A stretch of 64,000 nucleotides of DNA from positions 1 to 64,000 of the forward strand of contig WFNH01000127.1 in the NCBI GenBank assembly GCA_015488685.1, in the 5' to 3' direction. The number at the start of each line of letters is the position of its first letter. Position 1 is the first letter of the stretch. Below, in pieces: positions 1 through 9,825 of the stretch. The notes below the pieces were generated by a model. The model was not told the DNA's origin. It saw only the letters and a program-made list of their open reading frames with translations, and did not search any database. A program made the translations under genes and the position numbers. Source of the stretch: Marinosulfonomonas sp. (GTDB taxonomy: Bacteria; Pseudomonadota; Alphaproteobacteria; Rhodobacterales; Rhodobacteraceae).

Positions 1-1
1 G

Positions 2-427
2 CCCTACATTTCGAATGCGCTCGCGCAGAGTGATGAAAACAGGGTTCTTTTTACGGCCGCTGAAAAGCCGGGGCTGATCAGTGATATGCTTACGAGTAGC
101 TCAACCTGGATCAACGCGCACCCCGAGGATGTCCGTGGTCTTATCCAGGCCTGGGACGATGCTGTAAGATTCATCCGTGAAAATCCTGAAGAGGGCGGTG
201 CGATCATCGCCGAGGCGGTCGGGTCCAGTATGGAGGAGTTCACGCCCGCTTTTGAGGGCGTTCGTCTCTATACGATCTCCGAGATGGCCAAATTCCTGGG
301 CGGCGACTTCCAAGCCACCATTCAGGAAATCGGTGAAATCATGGCCGCGACCAACCCTGAACACATCAAGAAGATACCTGCCGCAGACGAAATTCTGGCA
401 GTCGAAACCCTGATGTCGATGAAATAA
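2..427 (+). CDS. ABC transporter substrate-binding protein, NMT1/TauA/SsuA-like (C-terminal part, truncated at window start)
   Basis: Open frame from base 2 (PYISNALAQSDENRVLF...) continuous with the 86..427 ORF; directly followed by a matching permease and ATPase. Confidence 0.75.
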   Translation, partial: PYISNALAQSDENRVLFTAAEKPGLISDMLTSSSTWINAHPEDVRGLIQAWDDAVRFIRENPEEGGAIIAEAVGSSMEEFTPAFEGVRLYTISEMAKFLGGDFQATIQEIGEIMAATNPEHIKKIPAADEILAVETLMSMK

Positions 428-490
428 ACACAGAGCCTTGCCCGGCGCGGATTATCGTGCGCCGGGCAACACATTCCCTGAGGTAGAGAC

Positions 491-1324
491 ATGCAACCAA
501 AAACAACCAAAGCGCAAATCCGCAAAAAGCCAAAGAGTGGTCTTTTCAGGCTGCGCGAAGACATTCCGTCAGGGCTTTACAGTGCCCTTGGCTTCATTAT
601 CCCGGCCGTGCTGATTTTCTTATGGTGGTTGGTGACCTATCTTGGCCTCGTTAAGCCTCTCTTTTTACCAAGCCCCGTAGCTGTGCTGGCCGAAGGTTGG
701 CGGCAGGTCACGGAAGGCATTCTTTTTGCTGACGCCTCTGTCAGTTTTTATCGCATCACAATTGGCTGGCTGGCGGCAACGGTCGTTGCGGTCCCTATCG
801 GCATCCTGATGGGGAACTTCCGTATCATCGAGGGGTCGTTAGGTCCCTTGATTTCGACCATGCGTTATATGCCGGTCGTTGCGTTGATACCCCTGTCCAT
901 TCTTTGGGCGGGCATTGGGGATGCGCAAAAAATCCTCATCCTTTTTCTGGGCACCTTCTTTCAGCAGGCCCTGATGATCATGGATAATGTAAAAAACATC
1001 GACATGAATTTGATCCGGGCGGGGCAAACGCTTGGCTTTAGCAATTCCGAGATACTTCGCCGCGTTATCCTGCCTGCCGCCTCGCCGGGCATCTGGGATA
1101 CCTTTCGCATTACGATCGGGTGGACATGGACCTATCTTGTTGTCGCCGAGTTGGTTGCGGCAAGTGACGGGCTTGGCCGCAGGATCATGGACGCACAGCG
1201 CTATCTGGCCACGGATACGATCCTTTTCGGAACCCTCTTCATCGGTGTTCTCGGGCTTTTGACCGACTACGCCTTCAATAAATCGGGACTTAGATTCTTC
1301 CGGTGGAATAGTGACAAGCGATAA
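491..1324 (+). CDS. ABC transporter permease, nitrate/sulfonate/taurine type (SsuC/TauC-like)
   Basis: 277 aa membrane protein with BPD-permease EAA-like loop (AGQTLGFSNSEILRRVILPAASPGIWDTFRI). Confidence 0.88.
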   Translation: MQPKTTKAQIRKKPKSGLFRLREDIPSGLYSALGFIIPAVLIFLWWLVTYLGLVKPLFLPSPVAVLAEGWRQVTEGILFADASVSFYRITIGWLAATVVAVPIGILMGNFRIIEGSLGPLISTMRYMPVVALIPLSILWAGIGDAQKILILFLGTFFQQALMIMDNVKNIDMNLIRAGQTLGFSNSEILRRVILPAASPGIWDTFRITIGWTWTYLVVAELVAASDGLGRRIMDAQRYLATDTILFGTLFIGVLGLLTDYAFNKSGLRFFRWNSDKR

Positions 1325-1329
1325 CGACC

Positions 1330-2142
1330 ATGACCAACAATACAACGATGCCCCGTATCAAGGTAGATGCTGTCGGAAAGATTTTTGACAGTGGCACCCA
1401 AGCCGTCCAAGCGATCAAACATATCGATCTGGATGTCCATGAAAACGAATTCGTCTCCATTGTCGGCACATCCGGCTGCGGAAAATCCACCCTGCTTAAC
1501 ATGATCGGGGGACTTGACGAACCAACATCCGGAGACATTCTTATCGACGGAGTGTCGGTTGATGGTCCTGGGCGAAACCGCGGCTTCGTCTTTCAAAGTT
1601 ATAGCCTGTTTGAATGGATGACGGTTCAAGGCAACATCCGCTTCGCCCTTGAAAAAAGCAATTTCAGCAAGGCTGAAAAAGATGAACTGGTCGCTCATTT
1701 CGTTCAGGCGGTTGGCCTTTCCGGTTTTGAAAATTCCTACCCAAAGCAACTCTCCGGCGGCATGCGCCAACGCGTGGCCATCGCCCGTGCGCTGGTATAC
1801 AAACCTTCGATCTTGCTGATGGATGAACCGTTCGGGGCGCTGGATGCCCAGACACGCGGGATGATGCAAGAACTTCTGCTTAAAGTATGGGAGGATCACA
1901 AGGTTACCGTTCTTTTTGTCACCCATGATGTAGATGAGGCAATTTTTCTTGCGGACAGGGTCGTTGTGCTTTGTAGCAGCCCGGGATTGGTAAAACGCAC
2001 GATCGATATAGAACTTGAGCGTCCGCGAAACTTTGACATCGTCACGACCGCCCAGTTCGGCGAATACAAGCGGGACATTATGGCCGATATTCGCGAGGAA
2101 ACCCTGAAAGTCATGGCAATGGAGAAACACGATGAAAGGTGA
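1330..2142 (+). CDS. ABC transporter ATP-binding protein, nitrate/sulfonate/taurine type (SsuB/TauB-like)
   Basis: Walker A GTSGCGKST, signature LSGGMRQRVAIARAL, Walker B LLMDEPFGALD. Confidence 0.92.
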   Translation: MTNNTTMPRIKVDAVGKIFDSGTQAVQAIKHIDLDVHENEFVSIVGTSGCGKSTLLNMIGGLDEPTSGDILIDGVSVDGPGRNRGFVFQSYSLFEWMTVQGNIRFALEKSNFSKAEKDELVAHFVQAVGLSGFENSYPKQLSGGMRQRVAIARALVYKPSILLMDEPFGALDAQTRGMMQELLLKVWEDHKVTVLFVTHDVDEAIFLADRVVVLCSSPGLVKRTIDIELERPRNFDIVTTAQFGEYKRDIMADIREETLKVMAMEKHDER

Positions 2143-3466
2143 CCAATGCGCACCAATTGCCGTGCATGAGCTTTCCTCGATGTCGAAAGCCCAGATAGCA
2201 AACCTGCACATTCGAACGGAAGGTGATCTTTCGGAATTTCTGGAAGGTGTGAAACCAATCATCGATGCCGTCAGGCAGGACGGTGATGCTGCACTCGTGC
2301 GTTTTGCCAAGCAATTCGACAAAGCTGAACTGACAGAAATAACCATAGAGGCGAGCAAGGACGAATTTGACCGGGCTTTTGACAGTCTGGACCGCCAACT
2401 GATTGAAACACTGGAATATGCGGTGGACAATATTCGCCGCTTCCATGAAGAACAGATGCCAAAAGAAATGTGGATGAAGGAAATTCGTCCCGGTGTGCTG
2501 GTGGGCGAGCGCTATAATGCCATAGACAGCGCCGCGCTTTATTCGCCGCGCGGGAAGGGGTCCTTTCCGTCGGTCACGTTAATGACCACCATTCCGGCGG
2601 CTGTTGCCGGCGTGCGCGAGCCAATCGTTATCACCCCGCCTGCGCCCGATGGATCAGTCGATGCCGCCACTTTGGTTGCCGCGAGGCTGGCAGGTGTGGA
2701 ACGTGTATTCAAAGCAGGGGGTGCCGTTGCGGTTGCTGCCGCAGCGTTTGGTACGGACTCGGTTCCCAAGTGCCAGAAGATCGAGGGGCCGGGGAGCCTG
2801 TGGGTCGTGGCCGCAAAACGGTTGCTGAGTGGCGAGATCGCCTCTCACGTTAGAGCTGGTCCAACAGAAAGCGTGCTGCTTGTAGATAAGACCGCCAATC
2901 CTCGAACGGCGGCCCTTGACCTCCTGATCGAGGCGGAACACGGCCCGGATAGTTCCGTATTTCTGGTGACGCCTTCTGCCGATATCGCAAAAGCTGTTAT
3001 CGACGCGGTCCCGGAGTTCTATCAGCATATGGATCGTAGACGGGTCGAATTTGCCACGACCGTGTTGAGTGGGAAAAATGGCGGTGTCGTGGTTACACGA
3101 GACATTGAAGAAGCCTACCAGTTCGTCAATGACTACGCACCTGAGCATCTTCAAGTGCTCTCGAAAAATCCGTTTGACCACTTGGCGCATATTAGAAACG
3201 CGTCGGAAATCTTGCTTGGCGAAAATCTACCCAGCTCGATCGCCAATTACGTCATGGGCCCAAACGCCGTTCTCCCCACATCCGGAGCGGCCAGGTTCGG
3301 TTCGCCACTTGGTGTCCACGATTTCTTGAAAAGCGCCTCTATCGGACATATTTCGCAAGCCGGCTACGCCGAAATGGCCATGCACACCAATCGCTTCGCC
3401 ACCTATGAAGGGTTTGATGCACATCGCAATGCGGTGTCGGACCTCAGATTGCAACCTGCTACCTGA
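2132..3466 (+). CDS. Histidinol dehydrogenase (HisD) family oxidoreductase, probably not histidine biosynthesis
   Basis: HisD-like GPGSLWVVAAKR, EAEHGPDSS, YAPEHL, NAVLPT and AHRNAV motifs; 11-nt overlap with the upstream ABC ATPase gene. Confidence 0.85.
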   Translation: MKGDQCAPIAVHELSSMSKAQIANLHIRTEGDLSEFLEGVKPIIDAVRQDGDAALVRFAKQFDKAELTEITIEASKDEFDRAFDSLDRQLIETLEYAVDNIRRFHEEQMPKEMWMKEIRPGVLVGERYNAIDSAALYSPRGKGSFPSVTLMTTIPAAVAGVREPIVITPPAPDGSVDAATLVAARLAGVERVFKAGGAVAVAAAAFGTDSVPKCQKIEGPGSLWVVAAKRLLSGEIASHVRAGPTESVLLVDKTANPRTAALDLLIEAEHGPDSSVFLVTPSADIAKAVIDAVPEFYQHMDRRRVEFATTVLSGKNGGVVVTRDIEEAYQFVNDYAPEHLQVLSKNPFDHLAHIRNASEILLGENLPSSIANYVMGPNAVLPTSGAARFGSPLGVHDFLKSASIGHISQAGYAEMAMHTNRFATYEGFDAHRNAVSDLRLQPAT

Positions 3467-3565
3467 ATATCCCCTGGTTCCCCGCTTCAATCAGCCAAAA
3501 CCAATTCCGGTAGCTGCTTAGAAAAAGCAGATATCCACTTAAGAAACCCTCGGGTGCTGTTCAAA

Positions 3566-3646
3566 CAAACCGAGCCACCTCATTCTGTGCGCGAGGTTTC
3601 ACAACGATTGGGTGTCAGCCCGCACTCGCTGTATGTTTGGGTGTGA
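3566..3646 (+). pseudogene. IS3-family transposase OrfA remnant
   Basis: Frame reads QTEPPHSVREVSQRLGVSPHSLYVWV*, the typical OrfA helix-turn-helix; no complete ORF. Confidence 0.6.
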
Positions 3647-3771
3647 AAAACCTCATTTCTGAACTGCGAAAAGCGCGCGGCCTGAGCCTACAGGCCCTGG
3701 CCGATATGGTGGGGGCAAGCAATCAGCAGATCAGCCTTCTCGAGAAAGGCCACCGGGGGCTGCTGGGTTAA
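3643..3771 (+). pseudogene. Truncated XRE/Cro-type HTH regulator remnant
   Basis: GTG-started 42 aa frame (V/M)KNLISELRKARGLSLQALADMVGASNQQISLLEKGHRGLLG*; ends just after the HTH. Confidence 0.55.
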
Positions 3772-3858
3772 ATCATTGCAATTGCCTTCATCCATTTTCA
3801 CCAGAGTCTGGATTGTGAGTTTCGGATTGGATTGGCCTGTGGTTTCGATTGACAGAAG

Positions 3859-3894
3859 TAGACCACTGGTTTAAATATTTAGACCGGTGGTCGA
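3859..3894. promoter_or_regulatory. Tandem TetR-type operator candidates
   Basis: TAGACCactGGTTTA (3859-3873) and TAGACCggtGGTCGA (3880-3894), two similar dyads upstream of an operon ending in a tetR-family gene. Confidence 0.5.
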
Positions 3895-3922
3895 ATCACA
3901 ACAAAAAACAGAAGGCGCAAGA

Positions 3923-5401
3923 GTGGAACGCGTGAAAAACATCAAAAACCCGGATGGCACATACTTGATGTGCCGCACTTCACTGCTCGCACTTGGGCTT
4001 GCTTTGACATTCTTTTCAGATATGCGCGGCAGCGCGGAGGTGGTTGCGTGGTTCATGCCCGTTCCCTTTCTGATTTATGCAACACGATACCGTAAACCGA
4101 AGGACCGGCTCTGGCTGCTTCTGGTTCTTGTTGCCGCTTCAATGCTGGTACTTGCCAAGTCCGCCTCGACCCCTTTGCTGGTCTCGTTGGGGTTTTCGGT
4201 CATGGCCGGAACGGTGATCGGTCTCCACTGGTTTCTCACCTACATTATCTGGGAAAGAATTCGCAGAAGGACATGCGAGAGGAGCGGTATCCTTGCCTTT
4301 CCCGTTGTCGCGGTAAGTTTCGAGTATCTGCAGGCATTCTTTACCCCGTTCGGGGATTGGGGGGCGCTGGCCAATACCCAAATCTCCAACCTTCCGCTTT
4401 TGCAAACCGCTTCACTTGTTGGTTTTCTTGGCATCTCTGCGCTTATGGCGTGGTTCTCGGTTCTGGTCGCCTCTGTGCTGCTCAAGGGCAGTTTCTCGGG
4501 CTTAAAGGTGCGACTCGCAGTTTTCGGCGTGGTCTTTCTCCTGCTCAATGTCTGGGGCGACTTACGTCTTGACCAGATACCGGACGGTCGTTACGCACGC
4601 CTTTCCGCAATTACCAATGACTTCGTTTTCACCGGCACCATTCCAGACCCCGACTCGCCAGTAGTCGCGCGCACCACCGACATGATGGTTGCAAATACGC
4701 AGAACGCTGCCCGACAGGGCGCAGAGCTGGCCGTGTGGGGAGAAGCCTCCACCGTCGTTTCGCAAGACGGTGAAAAGACGCTGCTCGACCGATTGCGGGG
4801 CGTCGCGATGAGCGAACAGATCGCCATAGTCGCCGCCTATATTGTGAAGCTCCCGACCGGTAGCCGTCACGGTCAGGAAAACAAGTTCATCTGGATTGAT
4901 GCCGATGGCACCATTGTCGAGACCTATCTGAAACATCACCCTGTGCCGTTCGAGGGCAGCGAACCCGGCATCGCGCCCCTGAGGACAGTTGCGACTCCGT
5001 TCGGTAATATAGGCGGGGCAATTTGCTATGACTTCGATTTCCCGCGAGGGGCGCTTTCCTTTGCCCGGGTCGATGCCGATCTCGTAGTGCTGCCAGGCCT
5101 GGACTGGCGGGGGATGTTTCGGCGGCATTCGCTGATGGTGCGGATGCGGGCAATAGAGGGGGGCTTTCCGGTGCTACGCGCTGGCAACGAAGCAACCTCG
5201 ATGGCTTTCGATGATCGCGGCCGCATCCTTGCGTCACTGCCCAGCTTCGGCCCCAACGACAGGCAGATGTCGGCCTACATGCCAATCGGCCACAACGTGA
5301 CGCTCTATAGCCGTATCGGTAATTCCTTTGCCTATCTGGCTCTGTTGATACTGGCAGGCCTGCTCATCATGACAGGGCGCAACCGGTTGTCGGAAAAATA
5401 G
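3923..5401 (+). CDS. Apolipoprotein N-acyltransferase-like / carbon-nitrogen hydrolase membrane protein
   Basis: N-terminal TM helices plus nitrilase domain with E (VWGEAST), K (YLKHHPVPF) and C (GGAICYDFDFP). Start chosen at GTG 3923; the ORF is open from 3887. Confidence 0.78.
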   Translation: MERVKNIKNPDGTYLMCRTSLLALGLALTFFSDMRGSAEVVAWFMPVPFLIYATRYRKPKDRLWLLLVLVAASMLVLAKSASTPLLVSLGFSVMAGTVIGLHWFLTYIIWERIRRRTCERSGILAFPVVAVSFEYLQAFFTPFGDWGALANTQISNLPLLQTASLVGFLGISALMAWFSVLVASVLLKGSFSGLKVRLAVFGVVFLLLNVWGDLRLDQIPDGRYARLSAITNDFVFTGTIPDPDSPVVARTTDMMVANTQNAARQGAELAVWGEASTVVSQDGEKTLLDRLRGVAMSEQIAIVAAYIVKLPTGSRHGQENKFIWIDADGTIVETYLKHHPVPFEGSEPGIAPLRTVATPFGNIGGAICYDFDFPRGALSFARVDADLVVLPGLDWRGMFRRHSLMVRMRAIEGGFPVLRAGNEATSMAFDDRGRILASLPSFGPNDRQMSAYMPIGHNVTLYSRIGNSFAYLALLILAGLLIMTGRNRLSEK

Positions 5402-5425
5402 TCAAACCATTTAGGGAGAAACACT

Positions 5426-6184
5426 TTGGAAATCACAATTCGCGCTGAACGCATCCGCTTCCTTCTAAAGCTGCTCGGAATCTGGGGCTCGGTCCTGATT
5501 TTGTGGAATCTGTTTGCGGATTTGGTTTATGGCTACTCTGCCCAGATGCGCGGCGTGGATTATTTCACCGCGCAGGTCGTCCCGATGGTGCTGAGCGCGG
5601 ATGGTCGGCCGCACTGGCTGATCATGCTGGCGCAGACCGCCGGTTGGCTCTACCCGATCTACGCGCTGACCTATCTTCCCTGGTGGTTGGGGACACGTCG
5701 CGCCGGCTTCTGGTTTGGCACGCTGCCCGTGCTGCTTCTGGCCTATGCGCTCCTGATGATCGGGGGTATCCAACATGCGGGTTTTGCCTTCCTCAGTGTT
5801 CTTGAACAGGCCAAGGCGATGGTCGGCAGCACCGACCCCGCCTTTTTCGATCTCGCCCAACGCTACATCCTTGAGCACTTTATGGTCGGCGATCTGACTG
5901 CGGCGCTGGCGCTTCCCGCCGGGGCAACACTACTTGCGGTTGGAATTGTTTCGGGCAAAACGGTTTTTCCCCGCTGGTTCGTCATCGTCTCCCCACTGGG
6001 GGTGCTGGTTCTCACAATCCTTATCGGCCTTCCGCTTCCCGCGCCTCTGGCGGGCCTTGTCCTTGCTCCGTTTGGCACCTGGTTTATGTTGATCCCTAAT
6101 GTTGCAGCTGTGCTGTGGTTGTGGAATCATCCGGATGCAGGAACAGCTGATCTGTTCCCCCATTCGGAGCAAAGGCCGTCATGA
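5426..6184 (+). CDS. Hypothetical integral membrane protein
   Basis: TTG-started 252 aa ORF after AGGGAGAAA; multiple hydrophobic segments; same operon as flanking genes. Confidence 0.65.
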   Translation: MEITIRAERIRFLLKLLGIWGSVLILWNLFADLVYGYSAQMRGVDYFTAQVVPMVLSADGRPHWLIMLAQTAGWLYPIYALTYLPWWLGTRRAGFWFGTLPVLLLAYALLMIGGIQHAGFAFLSVLEQAKAMVGSTDPAFFDLAQRYILEHFMVGDLTAALALPAGATLLAVGIVSGKTVFPRWFVIVSPLGVLVLTILIGLPLPAPLAGLVLAPFGTWFMLIPNVAAVLWLWNHPDAGTADLFPHSEQRPS

Positions 6185-6849
6185 ACAAACAAGCCAACCG
6201 AACACAATCGCAAGCGGATACGCCGCGGGCAAGATTTGATGCCTTGCCCGCTGAACGGCAAGCGCAGTTGCTTGATCCGGCCGAAGCGGAATTTGCCGCG
6301 CATGGTTTTGACGGCGCTTCACTCAACAAGATCCTGGTGGCCGCCCAAATGAGCAAGGGGCAGGCCTATTACTATATCACAGACAAGGCCGATCTATACC
6401 GTGCTGTGATTGAACGTGGCCTGCGGCGTATCGCAGCGGCTGTCAGTGGTAGCTTCGCCGAGCCAGGATCGGCAATCGAATTCTGGCAACAATTCGCCAG
6501 ACTTCTCAGGGGCATTACCGAGGTCTTGTTGCAGGATAAAACGCTCGCTGCTTTGGCCCGCGGGATTTATCAAGGCACCAACAGTCAAGCCGCCCTGACT
6601 GAACCGTTGTCACAAATTCGCGCGCATGTGGACAAATTGATCGTTCTCGGTCAGTCTCTTGGGGCGGTTCGTACGGATCTGCCGCAATCATTTCTTGCAG
6701 ATACGTTGTTTGCCACAATTCGTGAAATCGATCGCTGGTTTGCAGCCCACTGGTCAGAACTGGATGAGACAGAAGCCATGCGCCTCAATCAAAAGGCAGC
6801 TGAGATGATCGCCGTGATGGCCGCGCCCGCTCCGGGTGTTCCTCAATAA
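6181..6849 (+). CDS. TetR family transcriptional regulator
   Basis: N-terminal TetR HTH (AEAEFAAHGFDGASLNKILVAAQMSKGQAYYYITDKADLYRAVIE); overlaps the upstream ORF. Confidence 0.9.
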   Translation: MNKQANRTQSQADTPRARFDALPAERQAQLLDPAEAEFAAHGFDGASLNKILVAAQMSKGQAYYYITDKADLYRAVIERGLRRIAAAVSGSFAEPGSAIEFWQQFARLLRGITEVLLQDKTLAALARGIYQGTNSQAALTEPLSQIRAHVDKLIVLGQSLGAVRTDLPQSFLADTLFATIREIDRWFAAHWSELDETEAMRLNQKAAEMIAVMAAPAPGVPQ

Positions 6850-6991
6850 AGAGGCGCTTTTCCACCATGCCAAAGAAGTGCGATAAACAGATGAGGGGCA
6901 GCGCGGGTCCTTTTAGGATAGTTTCCAGGCACAGCCTGATTTCTCTTGAGGCTTTCAAGGCGGCCCTGACCGCCACGTTTCATTGATTATG

Positions 6992-8419
6992 CTAAAGCAC
7001 CGGTCCCAATGTCGCGACAACATTATGCCATATCCGCTGTTGGACGGACCACCCTTCGACGTCTTCAAGCGTGACGCTGTCCGAACAGGAAATATAGTCA
7101 TTCTGGCGATCGCAGACCGCCTGTGTGATCTTCTGATCCTGAACCAGCACATCGTTTTCGTAATTCAAATCAAAGCTGCGGATGTCCATGTTCGATGATC
7201 CCATGAAAACGACTTGCCAATCAATGGTCAGAGTTTTGGCATGTAGCAGCCCGTCGCGGTATTCATAAATACGGGCGCCGGCCTCGAGCAGTTTGCGATA
7301 GAAACTGCGGCTGGCGGCAGCCACGATCCACGAGTCGTTGTTCTTTGGCACGATCAGCGTGACTTTTACGTCGCGGTAGGCTGCGGCACAAAGGGCTTCG
7401 ATCACTGTCGGGTCGGGGACGAAATAGGGGGTGGTGATCACCAGTTCGGATTGTGCCGTTTCGATCAGGGTAACGAACAACTGGGGTGAGGCCCGTAAGC
7501 GTTCTGTCGGACCATCCCCCAGCGCCTGTGCAACAAAGCCGTTCTTGACCGGCTGGGTTTCAATCTGGAATGCTTCGATCGGGGTGTTGTTTTCCTTTAG
7601 CCAGTCGCTGGCAAACAGCATCTGGTTCTGGGCAACGATTGGCCCCTCCATCCGCAGAACAATATCAACCCAGGGCGCATATTTGGGTTTGACCCTGAAT
7701 TCGGGATCGGCGCAATTCTGGCTGCCGCAATAGGTGATCCTGCCGTCGATCACAGTGATCTTGCGGTGGTTGCGCAGGTCCAGACGGCTGGTCAGGATGG
7801 TGCGGATCGGTCGATCGATTGGTAGGGCAATAGACAGTTGCACACCGGCCTCGGCCATTTCTTTCCACAGCGGGGATTTGACAAAGGCACGCGATCCCAG
7901 CCCGTCCACCATCGCGCGGCAGGTCACCCCGCGTTTGGCGGCACGGATCAGGGCGCGGGCGGTGTTGGTGCCCGTGGTGTCGTCCAGCCAGATGTAATAT
8001 AGGATATGCACTGTATCGATGGCGGCATCGATATCTTTGATCAGCCGTGTTCGGGCAATCTGTGCATCGGCCATCAATTCGGCCCTGTTACCATCGCGCG
8101 GGGCAAAGCCGTTGATTGAACGGGTGTATTTGAATGCCGACTGGAATTGGGGTTTCACCATTGTTTCCATTTTTTCGGGCGGTTCCATCACCTTGTGTGC
8201 ATATTCATGAATGATCGCAAAGATGCGCCGCTGTTGCTGGTTTGCCTTATGGCCCAGATCAACCTCGCCAAACAGAAAATAGAGCGCCGAGCCGACAAAG
8301 GGCAGGGTCAGGATGACCATGAACCACGCCATGCGGGATGAAGGTAGAAGCCCGTCGCGCGCCAGAATCCGAATGGTAAACACAGTTACCAGAAGCGAAT
8401 GGAGGAAAAGAGTATACAT
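6992..8419 (-). CDS. cls: Cardiolipin synthase / phospholipase D family
   Basis: Two HKD motifs (LRNHRKITVIDG and LLHAKTLTIDWQVVFMGSSNMD) and N-terminal TM helices. Confidence 0.9.
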   Translation of the reverse strand: MYTLFLHSLLVTVFTIRILARDGLLPSSRMAWFMVILTLPFVGSALYFLFGEVDLGHKANQQQRRIFAIIHEYAHKVMEPPEKMETMVKPQFQSAFKYTRSINGFAPRDGNRAELMADAQIARTRLIKDIDAAIDTVHILYYIWLDDTTGTNTARALIRAAKRGVTCRAMVDGLGSRAFVKSPLWKEMAEAGVQLSIALPIDRPIRTILTSRLDLRNHRKITVIDGRITYCGSQNCADPEFRVKPKYAPWVDIVLRMEGPIVAQNQMLFASDWLKENNTPIEAFQIETQPVKNGFVAQALGDGPTERLRASPQLFVTLIETAQSELVITTPYFVPDPTVIEALCAAAYRDVKVTLIVPKNNDSWIVAAASRSFYRKLLEAGARIYEYRDGLLHAKTLTIDWQVVFMGSSNMDIRSFDLNYENDVLVQDQKITQAVCDRQNDYISCSDSVTLEDVEGWSVQQRIWHNVVATLGPVL

Positions 8420-8457
8420 GCGGCCCCAATGCGAAGGATTGCTGTTTCAGGGTCAGC

Positions 8458-9825
8458 CTAACCTGAAAAGCGTGCAAAGGGGATAGAAATTGTCAGCCCT
8501 TTTTCAGACTCTTGCCGCTGCACTTCGGTGCCATGCAAAGCAGCCACTTTGGCCACCAGACTTAGCCCCAGACCGGCCCCCGGACTGCCGCGTTCGCGTT
8601 CCAGTCGCCCCATACGCTGTAGGGCTTTTGGCCAGTCCTGCGCGCTGATGCCTGGTCCTGTATCCGCTATGGTCAGCACGACCTTATCGTCAGTCGCTGT
8701 AAGCGATACATTAATTTCCCCGCCCGTCGGGGTGAATTTGACAGCATTGTCCAGCAGGTTGGAAATGGCGCGGGCAAGGAACTGTTTATGTCCCTCGATC
8801 ATTGCATTATCGGTGATCTGCGCGTTCAGGGTCTGGTCTTTTTCCTCGGCCAGCGGTGTATAAAGCTCGACCGTATCCCTGACGATTTTTGACAGGTCCA
8901 GCGGTTCGATCTGGGATTGGGCCAGATTGGCCTCGACGCGGGCAATATCCAGCAGGTCGGTAAAGACCTGATGGACATAATCGGCCTCGGACAGGGCTTC
9001 TGCTATCATGTCGGAATTGTCCGCATCCGGATTTGCAAGCGCAGTTTCCAGAGTGTTGCGCAGGCGGGCCAGCGGGGTGCGCAGGTCGTGTGACAGGCTG
9101 TCGGTGACCATCTGTAATTCGGTCACCAGCGTTTCGTTTTTGGACAGCATGTCGTTCAGGGCTTCGGCCAGCCGGTCAAATTCATCACCGGTGCCGCGCA
9201 GGGGCACACGGCGGGACAGATCCCCGCGGGCGGTTTCGGTCGCGGCCTGCTGGATTTCGCCAACCCGTTTCAGGATCGAGCGCGACACGAACAGCCCGCC
9301 CAATGATCCGAACACCAGAAACGAGCCAAGCAAGGCCCAGGAGGCATATTTCAGGATGTCGCGGAATTCCCGCTGGCTGCGCAAATCCCGCCCGACCATA
9401 AGGCGCGCACCGCCGGGCAGGGCAATGGCCCGCAGGCCAACCAGCACGTTTTTATCAATATCGGTGCGCATCAGGCGGATAGTTTGCCACGATCCATCCA
9501 TCGGCACTTCGGGCCAGCCGGACAGATTGCCACTGATCGGGTGGCCATCTGCGGTGGCGTACAGATATAGGGAATCCGCATTTGCACGCGAGGTCGAGCG
9601 GTCGGCAATGGCCGAGCGCAGTGCAAATTGCCCGCCTTCGATATAATCCCGAACCAGCCCGTTCAGTTCCGCATCCACCGCCTGTGCGGTCTGGTTTTCC
9701 AGCAGGCGCATCGTGCCGATATAAACTGCCCCCAGCACCACAGCCGAAGCCAGCAGCGAAGCAAAGATATGCAGGGCAAACAATCGCCGGATGGCGCTTT
9801 TGCCTTTATGGGGCAGGGTGGTCAT
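8458..9825 (-). CDS. Two-component sensor histidine kinase
   Basis: HAMP region, SLSHDLRTPLARLRNTLE H-box, NLLDNAVKFTPTGG, DTGPGI and GAGLGLSLV boxes. Confidence 0.93.
   Translation of the reverse strand: MTTLPHKGKSAIRRLFALHIFASLLASAVVLGAVYIGTMRLLENQTAQAVDAELNGLVRDYIEGGQFALRSAIADRSTSRANADSLYLYATADGHPISGNLSGWPEVPMDGSWQTIRLMRTDIDKNVLVGLRAIALPGGARLMVGRDLRSQREFRDILKYASWALLGSFLVFGSLGGLFVSRSILKRVGEIQQAATETARGDLSRRVPLRGTGDEFDRLAEALNDMLSKNETLVTELQMVTDSLSHDLRTPLARLRNTLETALANPDADNSDMIAEALSEADYVHQVFTDLLDIARVEANLAQSQIEPLDLSKIVRDTVELYTPLAEEKDQTLNAQITDNAMIEGHKQFLARAISNLLDNAVKFTPTGGEINVSLTATDDKVVLTIADTGPGISAQDWPKALQRMGRLERERGSPGAGLGLSLVAKVAALHGTEVQRQESEKGLTISIPFARFSG

Noticed and set aside
1267-2430. 387-aa minus-strand ORF opposite the ABC ATPase gene
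   Set aside because: Antisense to a clearly conserved ATPase; translation has no recognisable domain. High-GC shadow ORF.
2132-3466. Annotating the HisD homologue as histidine biosynthesis hisD
   Set aside because: Operon context is an ABC importer, no his genes nearby, and two zinc-ligand positions differ from biosynthetic HisD.
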